From Scandinavium manionii (lineage in GTDB: Bacteria > Pseudomonadota > Gammaproteobacteria > Enterobacterales > Enterobacteriaceae): a stretch of DNA of 64,000 nt. The stretch is from the NCBI RefSeq assembly GCF_024764775.1, contig NZ_JALIGC010000038.1, positions 310,001 to 374,000 on the forward strand. The letters are read 5' to 3'. How positions within the stretch are numbered: position 1 is the first letter of the stretch; every line of letters starts with the position of its first letter. The notes below the pieces were generated by a model. It was not told the DNA's origin. It did no database searches and saw only the letters and a program-made list of their open reading frames with translations. The position numbers and the translations under genes are program-made. Positions 36,501 to 43,966 of this stretch are shown one piece after another.

Positions 36501-37652
36501 TTAATTTTTGGGTGATATCACCATTTGCGATGGGCTGCCTACCGCAGTGTAGCCAGGCTCGAAGGTCAATTTTCCGGTGTGCGGGGCGACCTTAAAGCGA
36601 GTGATGTTGTCACTGCGCTGGTTCATGACGTACAGCCACTGGCCTTTCGGGTCCAGCGTGACGGTGCGCGGGTAATCCCCACGCGTCCACACATCATCCT
36701 GATGAATGAGCTCACCGTCGGCGGATACCGTAAAGTGTGCGACGCTGTTATGCAAACGATTGGCGACATATAACTGTTTCCCATCGTGACTCAGCGTCAA
36801 ACCGGCAGCAAAATTGGTGCCTTTATAGTCTTTTGGCAGCGATGAGACGGTTTTTCCTTCGGTCAGCGTGCCCTTCGCCGAATCGAGGCGGTAGTGCGTC
36901 AGCGTCGAGGCCTCTTCGTTGATTAACCATAGCCCATCTCCCTTCGGCGTGAAGACAAAGTGACGCGGGCCGGCACCTTTGGAAGATGCAGCAATAAACG
37001 GCGGCGTGTTTGGCGTCAGCTTGCCGGTGGCATCATCCAGCTGATACTGGTAGATCCGATCGAGACCCAGATCGGTTGAGAAAACGTATTTTCCCTGCGG
37101 ATCGGCGGCGATCATGTGCGCGTGTGGTCCGTTATGATCGCTGGCGGCAAAGCTTCCTTCAACGGCGGCTTCTGGTTTGCTCGCGCCCGCCGGGCCTTCA
37201 TCCTGATGCGTGTCCGTAGCCTCACCGAGGCTGCCGTCCTCTTTCACCGGTAATACCGCAATCGTACCGCTGACGTAGTTCGCTACCAGCAAGTGGCGAC
37301 CGTTCGGCGTCAGGGACAGATACACCGGGCCCGCGCCGCCGGAAGACACCTGATTCAACTCCGTCAGACTGCCGTCGGCAGCCACTTTCCAGGCCTGCAC
37401 CACGCCCTTTTCCGCTTCACTGGCGGCGTACAGCGTTTTACCGTCGTGAGAGACGGTCAGCTGCGCAGCATTAGGCAGCGAGCTGACCAGGGTTTTGTCG
37501 TGCAGTTCGCCGGTGGAAGGATCGACCGCGAAACGGTACAGACCTTCACCGTTCGGATTGTAGGTGCCGACCCAGGCGAACTGTGTCTGTGCGTTGGCAG
37601 CGGTGGCGAGAAGTGATAATGAAGCGACAAGCAGATGACGTGCGGACAGCAT
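36501..37652 (-). CDS. Secreted lactonase-family beta-propeller (6-phosphogluconolactonase type)
   Basis: 383 residues with a signal peptide (LLVASLSLLATAANA/QTQ), then a seven-bladed propeller of the YbhE/lactonase_10 family. Repeats with SHDGKTLYAA, TPNGRHLLVAN, DPQGKYVFSTD, SHDGKQLYVAN and DPKGQWLYVMN are seen. E. coli Pgl of this family is cytoplasmic and acts on 6-phosphogluconolactone. Export here implies an unphosphorylated sugar-acid lactone as substrate. It lies between the KDPG-aldolase-like gene and the regulator, separated from the former by a palindromic repeat. Confidence 0.85.
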   Translation of the reverse strand: MLSARHLLVASLSLLATAANAQTQFAWVGTYNPNGEGLYRFAVDPSTGELHDKTLVSSLPNAAQLTVSHDGKTLYAASEAEKGVVQAWKVAADGSLTELNQVSSGGAGPVYLSLTPNGRHLLVANYVSGTIAVLPVKEDGSLGEATDTHQDEGPAGASKPEAAVEGSFAASDHNGPHAHMIAADPQGKYVFSTDLGLDRIYQYQLDDATGKLTPNTPPFIAASSKGAGPRHFVFTPKGDGLWLINEEASTLTHYRLDSAKGTLTEGKTVSSLPKDYKGTNFAAGLTLSHDGKQLYVANRLHNSVAHFTVSADGELIHQDDVWTRGDYPRTVTLDPKGQWLYVMNQRSDNITRFKVAPHTGKLTFEPGYTAVGSPSQMVISPKN

Positions 37653-37690
37653 GGGAACTCCTTGACGGTCAGTTGATGAGTGGTCTGATA

Positions 37691-37732
37691 CCCTCTCCCG
37701 CCTCTCTCCTTTGGGAAAGGGCGGGGTGAGGG
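37691..37732. repeat. GC-rich palindromic repeat
   Basis: CCCTCTCCCGCCTCTCTCC pairs with GGGAAAGGGCGGGGTGAGGG in a long hairpin between the aldolase and lactonase genes. It may reduce read-through to the lactonase. Confidence 0.65.
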
Positions 37733-37739
37733 CGGGAAA

Positions 37740-38480
37740 TTACCCTACCAGCTTTTTCGTCATCTCCAGCAGCGTGCGCACATCCGCCGGGCGGGTGTTG
37801 CCGCTGTCTTTGTCGATGATCGAACTGTAAATGTGTGGGATCACCTTTTTGACGCCCGCATCGAGGGCTATCTTAAGGATTTCGCTGTAGTTTTCCAGAT
37901 CGATACCACCGGTCGGCTCCAGCCAGAAATCGTGGCGGGCGCAAGCTTCCGCCACGGCCTGATATTCATCACGACACTTAAGGCCACCCATCGGGAAGTA
38001 TTTGATGGAGCTACAGCCCATATCTTTCAGCAGCGCAATCGCGGTATCGACCGGCACAATGCCGTCCTGCTCTTTGCTGCTCAAGGGACCGGTGGAGATT
38101 TTGACCATACCCGGCGTACCGGTTGGCGACACCAGACCGTTAACCACGGTCTCATTCTGCCCCAACAGCGCACGACTGGTGGCCACGCCGGTGAACACCT
38201 GGTTCACGTGCTGTGGCTGCACTTCACGGGAAATCTGGCTAACCATCTCGGACTGGTTCGGATCGCCGGCGCCAAGGCCGACGGAGAGCGCGTTATCAAT
38301 CAGCGCCGCGTATTCACGCATATCGGCAACCGCGGTCGCGACGTCCGGATAATTTTTGGAGAGCACGCCGACCAGCACATGGCCCTCTGCGGCCTCATAC
38401 ACTTCGCTGGCATTCGCTTTCGACCCGGCGAGGACATTCAGACAGACACGGTCACGGTAAAAATTCGGGGTCAGTTTCAT
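37740..38480 (-). CDS. DgaF-type KDPG aldolase family protein
   Basis: 246 residues of the family that includes Salmonella DgaF, which cleaves 2-keto-3-deoxygluconate-6-phosphate into pyruvate and glyceraldehyde-3-phosphate. The probable Schiff-base lysine is K160 in CSSIKYFPMGGL. GTGVATS-like and EPTGGIDLENY segments line a TIM barrel. The ATG overlaps the stop of the SelA-like gene (ATGA), so the two are translationally coupled. It should feed the Entner-Doudoroff end products into glycolysis. Confidence 0.85.
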   Translation of the reverse strand: MKLTPNFYRDRVCLNVLAGSKANASEVYEAAEGHVLVGVLSKNYPDVATAVADMREYAALIDNALSVGLGAGDPNQSEMVSQISREVQPQHVNQVFTGVATSRALLGQNETVVNGLVSPTGTPGMVKISTGPLSSKEQDGIVPVDTAIALLKDMGCSSIKYFPMGGLKCRDEYQAVAEACARHDFWLEPTGGIDLENYSEILKIALDAGVKKVIPHIYSSIIDKDSGNTRPADVRTLLEMTKKLVG

Positions 38481-39595
38481 GCGTTTTTTTCCTTGTTCAG
38501 CACTTCTGCAATACGGCTTGCGACAATCTCCAACTGCTGCGCATTCACACTGCGCACATCAGCTTCAATAATGCCTTCGTTGGCCTTGTAGCCACGGAAG
38601 TAGATGGCGTATTCGCCTTTTTTCAGCTCGGACACCAGTTCGCCTGTGGCGATGCGGGTGACGGCTTCATCAAACTTGATTTCGGTACGGGCGATATCAC
38701 GACCCGCCGCATCCCACACCACGCGGGATGTCACGCCATTCAGGGCGTTGAGAGCAGCAATAAACGGCGTCATTTTTTCGACCATCTGCGCCCCGCTCTC
38801 TTTCTCTGCGGTCAGGTAATGTTCGATGGCGCAGGTCAGGCCGAGAATGCCTTCCTTGCCGACTTTCATCGCACGACCAATACCGGCTGACTGGCGTTTA
38901 ACCCATTCAACATACTGCGTTTTACCGATAACCAGACCGCTGGTTGGCCCTTCAATTGCTTTTGCACCGCTGTAAATCACGAGGTCAGCGCCCGCACGGT
39001 AGTAACACTGCAAATCTTCCTCTGCGGCAGCATCCACAATCAGCGGCAGATTGTGTTTACGCGCCACCACGACCGCCTGCTCTACGCTGAGCATACTTTT
39101 CTGTACGCAGTGGTGAGATTTGATATAGAGAATTGCCGCGGTACGTGGCGTAATCGCCGCCGCCAGCTGATCGGCGGAACACTCGTTGGCGTAGCCCGCT
39201 TCCACCATTTTGCCGCCGCCAAGGGCGATCATGGTGCTGACCGGTGCGCCAAAGTTGACGTTGTGCCCGCGCGGCAGAACGATTTCATTATTCTCAACCG
39301 GCGTGTTGTGCAGGTTTTCCAGCAGCCAGTCGCTGTCTTTTACCAGTACCGCAGCAACAGACTGAGCAATCCCGGCGGAGGCGCAGGACACCACGGTCGC
39401 GCCTTCCACATCCAGCAACTTCGCGATGTACTCACCGGTTTTGTTGACCAGGTCTTTCATTTCGAAGTAGTGATTCATACCTGTCAGGACCGCCTCAACC
39501 ACTTCCGGGCGCGGGGTCGACACACCGAGCGCCGTCATACGGCCAGAGGCGTTAATCACTTGTTTAAGCTGGTATTTCTCATAAATCGAAGACAT
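38477..39595 (-). CDS. DgaE-type SelA-like PLP-dependent enzyme
   Basis: 372 residues of the SelA-like branch of fold-type I PLP enzymes. In Salmonella DgaE the reaction is ammonia elimination from D-glucosaminate-6-phosphate to KDG-6-phosphate. The PLP lysine is K212 in IYSGAKAIEGPTSG and the pyridine-nitrogen aspartate is D188 in LIVDAAAEED. The start at 39593-39595 is an ATG 9 bases after GGGAG. A GTG three codons earlier is too close to that site. It lies in the same operon as the amidohydrolase, overlapping its end by 17 bases. Confidence 0.87.
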   Translation of the reverse strand: MSSIYEKYQLKQVINASGRMTALGVSTPRPEVVEAVLTGMNHYFEMKDLVNKTGEYIAKLLDVEGATVVSCASAGIAQSVAAVLVKDSDWLLENLHNTPVENNEIVLPRGHNVNFGAPVSTMIALGGGKMVEAGYANECSADQLAAAITPRTAAILYIKSHHCVQKSMLSVEQAVVVARKHNLPLIVDAAAEEDLQCYYRAGADLVIYSGAKAIEGPTSGLVIGKTQYVEWVKRQSAGIGRAMKVGKEGILGLTCAIEHYLTAEKESGAQMVEKMTPFIAALNALNGVTSRVVWDAAGRDIARTEIKFDEAVTRIATGELVSELKKGEYAIYFRGYKANEGIIEADVRSVNAQQLEIVASRIAEVLNKEKNA

Positions 39596-40712
39596 GTTCT
39601 GCACTCCCTTGTTCGGTCATATAGCCCTTGCCTGCGCGAATGGCGGCCAGCGGCACCAGATCCTGGTCCGCCTGCAGGGCGTTGTTTTCAGCATCCACCA
39701 GCGTGACCGGCTGGCGTTTCAGGGTGAATATGGTGAGGTCGGCATCGAAACCCACCGCCAGTTGGCCTTTGTTCTTCAGGCGAATGGCCTCAGCGGCATT
39801 GGCGGTGACGCAGTCGATCACCTGCGGCAACGACATTCCGATCGCGAGGAATTTCGCCATCACGCGGGCCAGCGAATGAACAGGTCCGTCGATGCGGTTG
39901 CGGCAATAAATATCAGAACTGATGGTGTGCGGCAGAATGCCCATCGCAATCGCCTGCTTCGCCACCTCAAAGCTGAAGCTGGCGGTACCATGACCCACAT
40001 CCAGCTTAATGCCGCGTTTCAGGGCGCCGGAAACCGAGGCCCGCAACTCACCCGCAGGGGTCAGAATACGGTTCGGTTTACCGTTATAGCAGTGAGTAAT
40101 GATGTCGCCAGAAGTCAGCAGTTCAGTGATTTCATCAAGATTCGGCGGGTTATTGCCGATATGCACCATCAGCGGCAGGTCGCCGTTCGCTTTCTGAATG
40201 TCTTTCGCTTTTTCCAGCGGCGTGATGCCGTTTTCACCGACCACGCTACTGCTCATGCGCGCCTTCAGGCCGACGATGAAATTCGGGTGGCGCTTGATGG
40301 CGGCCGTCGCGGCGTCAGCATCAATGTTCGCCATATTGGCTAATTCGTTTTGCGCAATAAGGCCTACGCGAGAGATGTTCAGCAGCGCATACACGTCGGT
40401 GGCACAGGCGCGGGTCAGTTCGTGGAAGGTATCCACATCGTCTGCCCCGGTACTGCCTGCGTCGATGACGGTGGTGACGCCAGTCGCCACGCCCACGCTG
40501 TCCGGCTCGTCGTTATAAATGGGCGATTTCGGGTAGCAATGAACATGTAAATCAATCCAGCCCGCGCTGACGTAGTGCTCGCCGTTGAGAGAGACGACTT
40601 TCGTCGCCTCACCGTTAATCTCGCCCAACGCTGCAATCTTGCCGTCTTTGATGGCGATATCCGTTACCGTATCGTCAACCAGTCGTGCGCGCTTAAGCAG
40701 TAAATCAAACAT
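39579..40712 (-). CDS. Amidohydrolase/deacetylase family metallohydrolase (COG3964)
   Basis: 377 residues. Metal ligands of the amidohydrolase superfamily are seen: HVH in WIDLHVHCYP (about 55-57), the carboxylated lysine candidate in VGLKARMS (about 152), His in MVHIGNN (about 185) and THCYNGK (about 208), and Asp in SSDIYCRN (about 268). Its COG3964 relatives cluster with SelA-like and aldolase genes. An N-acyl (for example N-acetyl) amino-sugar acid is a reasonable substrate, but this is inferred from the neighbours. Confidence 0.87.
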   Translation of the reverse strand: MFDLLLKRARLVDDTVTDIAIKDGKIAALGEINGEATKVVSLNGEHYVSAGWIDLHVHCYPKSPIYNDEPDSVGVATGVTTVIDAGSTGADDVDTFHELTRACATDVYALLNISRVGLIAQNELANMANIDADAATAAIKRHPNFIVGLKARMSSSVVGENGITPLEKAKDIQKANGDLPLMVHIGNNPPNLDEITELLTSGDIITHCYNGKPNRILTPAGELRASVSGALKRGIKLDVGHGTASFSFEVAKQAIAMGILPHTISSDIYCRNRIDGPVHSLARVMAKFLAIGMSLPQVIDCVTANAAEAIRLKNKGQLAVGFDADLTIFTLKRQPVTLVDAENNALQADQDLVPLAAIRAGKGYMTEQGSAEHVFDL

Positions 40713-40730
40713 CGCTTTCTCCTTGCAGAC

Positions 40731-41375
40731 TTAGCCGATCGCGACCGGGAAGATAGACCCGAGGACCATCGCGCCGAGGATAGCCCCGCCGGTGATCGGT
40801 TTCTGCCAGATGTAGAACAGTAACGCGCCAACCAGAGAACCGATTCCGATAGGAATGGAGGCGGTCATCGCACTGAGGATAATCAAAGGACCGAGGAAGC
40901 GGCCAGAGGCGTTACCCGCGCCCATCATCACGTCGGCACCGTAGGTGGAGTCGCTCTGATTGATGGTGAATTTACGCGCCAGGATAATGATGTAGCCAAC
41001 TGCCAGGCCCAGAATCAGACCGGTCGCCAGAGAAGCCGCAAAGTTAGCGACCGGGAAAACAATGCCTGCGCCCAGTAACAGTGCCGGAACCCCAAGACCA
41101 ATACCGGTCTGGATGGCACCGCCGATATCCAGAATCCCCACCAGCGAGCCTTCAATGATTCGGGCGAACAGGAAGCTTGCGCCAAACGCGGCAACCGCAC
41201 CGTACGCGCCGGTGTCGATACCTGCTTTCAGCATCGCGACGAAGGCCACTTCGTTAAATGCGCCAATGCCGTACAGGTAATACATGTGTGTCCCGGCGAA
41301 CACGCCGGCGGACAGCAGGCCGACAAAGATCGGGAATGACCAGTCCGCGTACCAAAAACCTTTATTCTGTTCCAT
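40731..41375 (-). CDS. DUF4310 membrane protein
   Basis: 214 residues with about six hydrophobic helices rich in glycine. A cytoplasmic N-terminus is followed by WSFPIFVGLLSAGVFAGTHMYY, and an IGSLVGALLFYIWQKP segment lies near the C-terminus. The family has no assigned function. It always appears here with DUF4311, DUF4312 and the SFCGS protein, and these four are the only transport-like genes of the operon. It lies 18 bases upstream of the amidohydrolase gene, with a ribosome site. Confidence 0.82.
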   Translation of the reverse strand: MEQNKGFWYADWSFPIFVGLLSAGVFAGTHMYYLYGIGAFNEVAFVAMLKAGIDTGAYGAVAAFGASFLFARIIEGSLVGILDIGGAIQTGIGLGVPALLLGAGIVFPVANFAASLATGLILGLAVGYIIILARKFTINQSDSTYGADVMMGAGNASGRFLGPLIILSAMTASIPIGIGSLVGALLFYIWQKPITGGAILGAMVLGSIFPVAIG

Positions 41376-41386
41376 GCGTTATCCCC

Positions 41387-42163
41387 TTATTTCCCGCTCA
41401 TGGCGTTGTGAATCAGATCCAGCCAGTTCGGCACCGTCATGTGGAAGGATTCAATCATCTTCATGTCGAAGCCACGGAAGAAGGCACTCAGCACAAACAG
41501 AGCCACAATCGCGCCCATCATCACTTTGGTGACACGATGCCAGCCGCTCTCTTCAACGCCTTTACCGATCAGAATACCCAGTACCAGGCCCGGTACGGCG
41601 TTACCCATAATCAGCTGCGCTGCGCCGCCGAAAATGGTCGCCCAGAAACCGGATTTCTTACCGGCATCAATCGCTGCCAGCCAGAAGATAACCGGCATCA
41701 CGGTGTTAACCAGCAGGTTAGCCGCAGGGACCAGCACTTTCACCGCAGTCACCTGCAGCGCTTCCGGTACTGCCGAAGCGGTAGAGTTCAGGAATGCCAC
41801 CACGATCATGCCAATCACGCCACAGGCGATCGCCATCTTTCTCGGGTCGTGCAGGGTTTCTGCCACGTTGCGGTTTTTGATCATCAGCGCCGCGGCACCC
41901 CAGTTCGGGATGATGCGGTGGTCAACGTCCTGAGTGAAGGCCCCCGCCGCCACTGAGGATGCCCAGGCGTTAAAGAAGAAGCCCAGGCCAAAGGAGAAGT
42001 GGGAGGCCGGGTCACCTTCACAGGAGTTCAGCTCGCCCAATGTACGAAAAGCACCCATCCCTTGTGTGGTGGGCGCATGAAACATGCGTGCAGCTCCGGC
42101 ACCCACACCGACGCCGACCAGGCCGCCGATAATGAGTGATTTAAAGAGAATAATCAGGAACAT
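41387..42163 (-). CDS. DUF4311 membrane protein
   Basis: 258 residues, about six or seven hydrophobic segments. It begins MFLIILFKSLIIGGLVGVGVGAGAARMFHAP and has the conserved internal LNSCEGDPASHFSFGLGFFFNAWAS region with Cys, Asp and His. No function is assigned to the family. With DUF4310 it is likely the membrane part of an unrecognised carrier. It is separated from DUF4310 by 11 bases. Confidence 0.82.
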   Translation of the reverse strand: MFLIILFKSLIIGGLVGVGVGAGAARMFHAPTTQGMGAFRTLGELNSCEGDPASHFSFGLGFFFNAWASSVAAGAFTQDVDHRIIPNWGAAALMIKNRNVAETLHDPRKMAIACGVIGMIVVAFLNSTASAVPEALQVTAVKVLVPAANLLVNTVMPVIFWLAAIDAGKKSGFWATIFGGAAQLIMGNAVPGLVLGILIGKGVEESGWHRVTKVMMGAIVALFVLSAFFRGFDMKMIESFHMTVPNWLDLIHNAMSGK

Positions 42164-42184
42164 GAGTCTGTCCTTTTCTAATGG

Positions 42185-42484
42185 TTATGTTGTCGTGACG
42201 AAATCTACTTTGTCGAGATTTAACGCTGTCACGTTGACGGTGACATCCAGCTCAACGCTGAACGTGCGTCGCTCCCGGCGCAGAAAGATAAACAGAAATG
42301 CCTCTTTCCGGACCGATTCCTGCGCATGAACAACCGCCACGTCCTGTGGTTCGATGCGCAGTAAAATATGCGGTGACGCTTTCATCACCGCACCCTGTAC
42401 CTGGTTGAGAGCATCGGCGAAGGCGCGTGATTTGGCCTCACCTTTGCCCTTGACCCTCACCGTGGTGGTGAATTGTTCTTTCAT
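42185..42484 (-). CDS. DUF4312 family protein
   Basis: 99-residue soluble protein, alpha/beta in composition, with VRVKGKGEAKSRAFADALNQ near the N-terminus and HILLRIEPQDVAVVHAQ in the middle. Function is unknown. The ATG (42482-42484) lies one base after the stop of the SFCGS gene, so translation is coupled. Its place between a small IIB-like protein and two membrane proteins recalls soluble PTS-type subunits, but no phosphorylation site is evident. Confidence 0.8.
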   Translation of the reverse strand: MKEQFTTTVRVKGKGEAKSRAFADALNQVQGAVMKASPHILLRIEPQDVAVVHAQESVRKEAFLFIFLRRERRTFSVELDVTVNVTALNLDKVDFVTTT

Positions 42485-42485
42485 C

Positions 42486-42848
42486 TTATGCGCCGTATTT
42501 CTTCTGCCAGGCCAGCACCAGACGCTCGCCCAACTCTTCTTTATCCATAAAGCCGAAGCCCAATACGTTCGCACCTTCGTTAATTGCGGTAACGCCTTCA
42601 TCCACTGAGCGCATGCCGTATTTTGCTTTGTAACCGTGCTTGGTCTGTGCGGTAATCGCACCTGCGCCACCGCTGCCGCAGAAGGAGATGCCGAAGGTGG
42701 CATTTTCTGCTTTCATCACATCGCCCAGTTTCATATCAGCAGCAACGCCCGGTACGACTACCGCACGGCCACCGGCCTTTTCCACACCTGCTGCAACTTT
42801 CTGACCTTTGCCCAGACGATCGCCAATCACTACGGTAATTTGTTCCAT
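42486..42848 (-). CDS. Glycine-rich SFCGS family protein
   Basis: 120 residues with a Rossmann-like start (QITVVIGDRLGKGQKVAAGV) and the family signature ISFCGSGGAGAITAQTKHG around C57. Its small size and single conserved cysteine in a glycine-rich loop recall PTS IIB proteins or the YhfU-like components of related clusters, but this is conjecture. The start at 42846-42848 follows AAGGAGCAAAAC. It is coupled to DUF4312 downstream and follows the PRD gene by 10 bases. Confidence 0.83.
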   Translation of the reverse strand: MEQITVVIGDRLGKGQKVAAGVEKAGGRAVVVPGVAADMKLGDVMKAENATFGISFCGSGGAGAITAQTKHGYKAKYGMRSVDEGVTAINEGANVLGFGFMDKEELGERLVLAWQKKYGA

Positions 42849-42858
42849 GTTTTGCTCC

Positions 42859-43188
42859 TTAAAGGTTTTCTTTTGCCACTTCGAAGTGCACCGACAACAG
42901 CCAGGCTTCTTCATCCGGAAGGTTGCCGAACTGTGCTACCACTTCACGGGCAAGCGACATTGAATCGGGTGAAATTTCTTCAAACAGGCTGGCTTCTACT
43001 TCTGGCAGCGGCTCGCCGGTGATTGACCGGTGTGCCATCGCACGGACATGAGATGTCAGCATTTGCTCCTGGACGGCGTTCGGGATGATGCCATGACCTT
43101 TCAGCAGGCTGTAAACCTGGCTCAGCATGCGTGTCGCAAGCTCTTCTGTCTGACTCCCAACGTCGGTAATGACTGCTCCGTTGTTCAC
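42859..43188 (-). CDS. Stand-alone PRD-domain protein
   Basis: Single PTS regulation domain of about 109 residues, with histidines in MLTSHVRAMAHRSITGEPLPE and in WLLSVHFEVAKE. It has no DNA- or RNA-binding domain, so it probably acts through protein contacts, sensing PTS phosphorylation. The start is uncertain. The GTG at 43186-43188, 8 bases after GGGG, gives the compact domain. The GTG at 43303-43305 would add 39 residues and read through a palindrome and CRP-like site, which makes it less likely. It is the first gene of the operon. Confidence 0.65.
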   Translation of the reverse strand: MNNGAVITDVGSQTEELATRMLSQVYSLLKGHGIIPNAVQEQMLTSHVRAMAHRSITGEPLPEVEASLFEEISPDSMSLAREVVAQFGNLPDEEAWLLSVHFEVAKENL

Positions 43189-43257
43189 TCTTCTGACCCC
43201 GTTTGTTGCGTCTGACTTAAAACTAACGTGGGCGGTGTTGGGTTTGTAGCGAGTTGT

Positions 43258-43277
43258 TTTCCACTTCGAAGTGGAAA
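43258..43277. promoter_or_regulatory. Perfect 20-bp palindrome upstream of the dga-like operon
   Basis: TTTCCACTTCGAAGTGGAAA, 70 bases before the preferred PRD start. Its 12-bp core CACTTCGAAGTG recurs at 42877-42888 at the end of the same gene. It is a likely operator, and the protein that binds it is not known. Confidence 0.6.
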
Positions 43278-43290
43278 GGGGAGAGGCGGA

Positions 43291-43306
43291 AGTGATCTGT
43301 CCCACA
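43291..43306 (-). promoter_or_regulatory. CRP-like site upstream of the dga-like operon
   Basis: On the minus strand TGTGG-GACAGA-TCACT fits TGTGA-N6-TCACA with two mismatches. It lies just upstream of the 20-bp palindrome and points to catabolite control. Confidence 0.5.
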
Positions 43307-43510
43307 TAATTTCACTGAATGCGGATTAAATGCTAGATAAGCGTGATGAATATCACGGGAAACGGCTGAAAAGAGAGCAGGAGAAAGTGGAAAAACGTTG
43401 CGAGCTTTCGCGTAAAACTGTGATGTCGATAAGCTTTTATGATGACGATGCGGGAGAATGAGGGGATGGCTGCCAGGGAACGTTTTTTCCCCGGCAGGGT
43501 AACAATGAAA

Positions 43511-43897
43511 TTAACGGTATTTTTTGTGGTACGTATTGCGCGTTCCGGCGAGATCAAGCGCCACGCCCTGCGCTTCCTTAATTTTGCCTTCATTGGCAAA
43601 TTTGGTGGCGCTGTCAATCTGGCCAATCAGAATATCAAAACCGTGGCGAAAATCTTTCATTTCAGCGCTGTCTGGCGCTTTGTCTTCCAGCTTCGGTGGC
43701 GTTTGCTTCTGAGCATCCAGCGCCGCTGTGCGCATTTTGCCGAGCGCCGCTTTCATTTCAGCCGCATCGTCGGTTTTCTGCACCACTTTCAGGTTCTCAG
43801 ACAGCGTGTCCATATCATCGCCGAGGTCGGCAAACGCCGGTGCTGCGCCCATCATCAGGGTCGAGACAGCCAGCATTGCCAGCAGGTGTTTACGCAT
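43511..43897 (-). CDS. cybC: CybC, soluble cytochrome b562
   Basis: Periplasmic four-helix haem b protein, electron carrier of uncertain physiological role. It has 128 residues with a 22-residue signal peptide (MMGAAPAFA/ADLGDD). The mature haem ligands M7 and H102 are both present (ADLGDDM and TYHKKYR). The gene is intact. It lies 69 bases downstream of pmbA, same strand. A hairpin at 43470-43497 follows without a clear U-tract. Confidence 0.95.
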   Translation of the reverse strand: MRKHLLAMLAVSTLMMGAAPAFADLGDDMDTLSENLKVVQKTDDAAEMKAALGKMRTAALDAQKQTPPKLEDKAPDSAEMKDFRHGFDILIGQIDSATKFANEGKIKEAQGVALDLAGTRNTYHKKYR

Positions 43898-43966
43898 TGC
43901 TCACTTCCTTCATTTTTATTATTGAACAGACGTGGCGCGGCAGGTCGCGCCACCATGAGAACACTT

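Noticed and set aside
43470..43497. Hairpin CTGCC...GGCAG downstream of cybC as a terminator
   Set aside because: The stem is imperfect and on the minus strand is followed by GC-rich bases rather than T, so it is not listed as a terminator.
43333..43626. 97-codon minus-strand frame overlapping the end of cybC
   Set aside because: It overlaps the real cybC gene in another frame and has no ribosome site.
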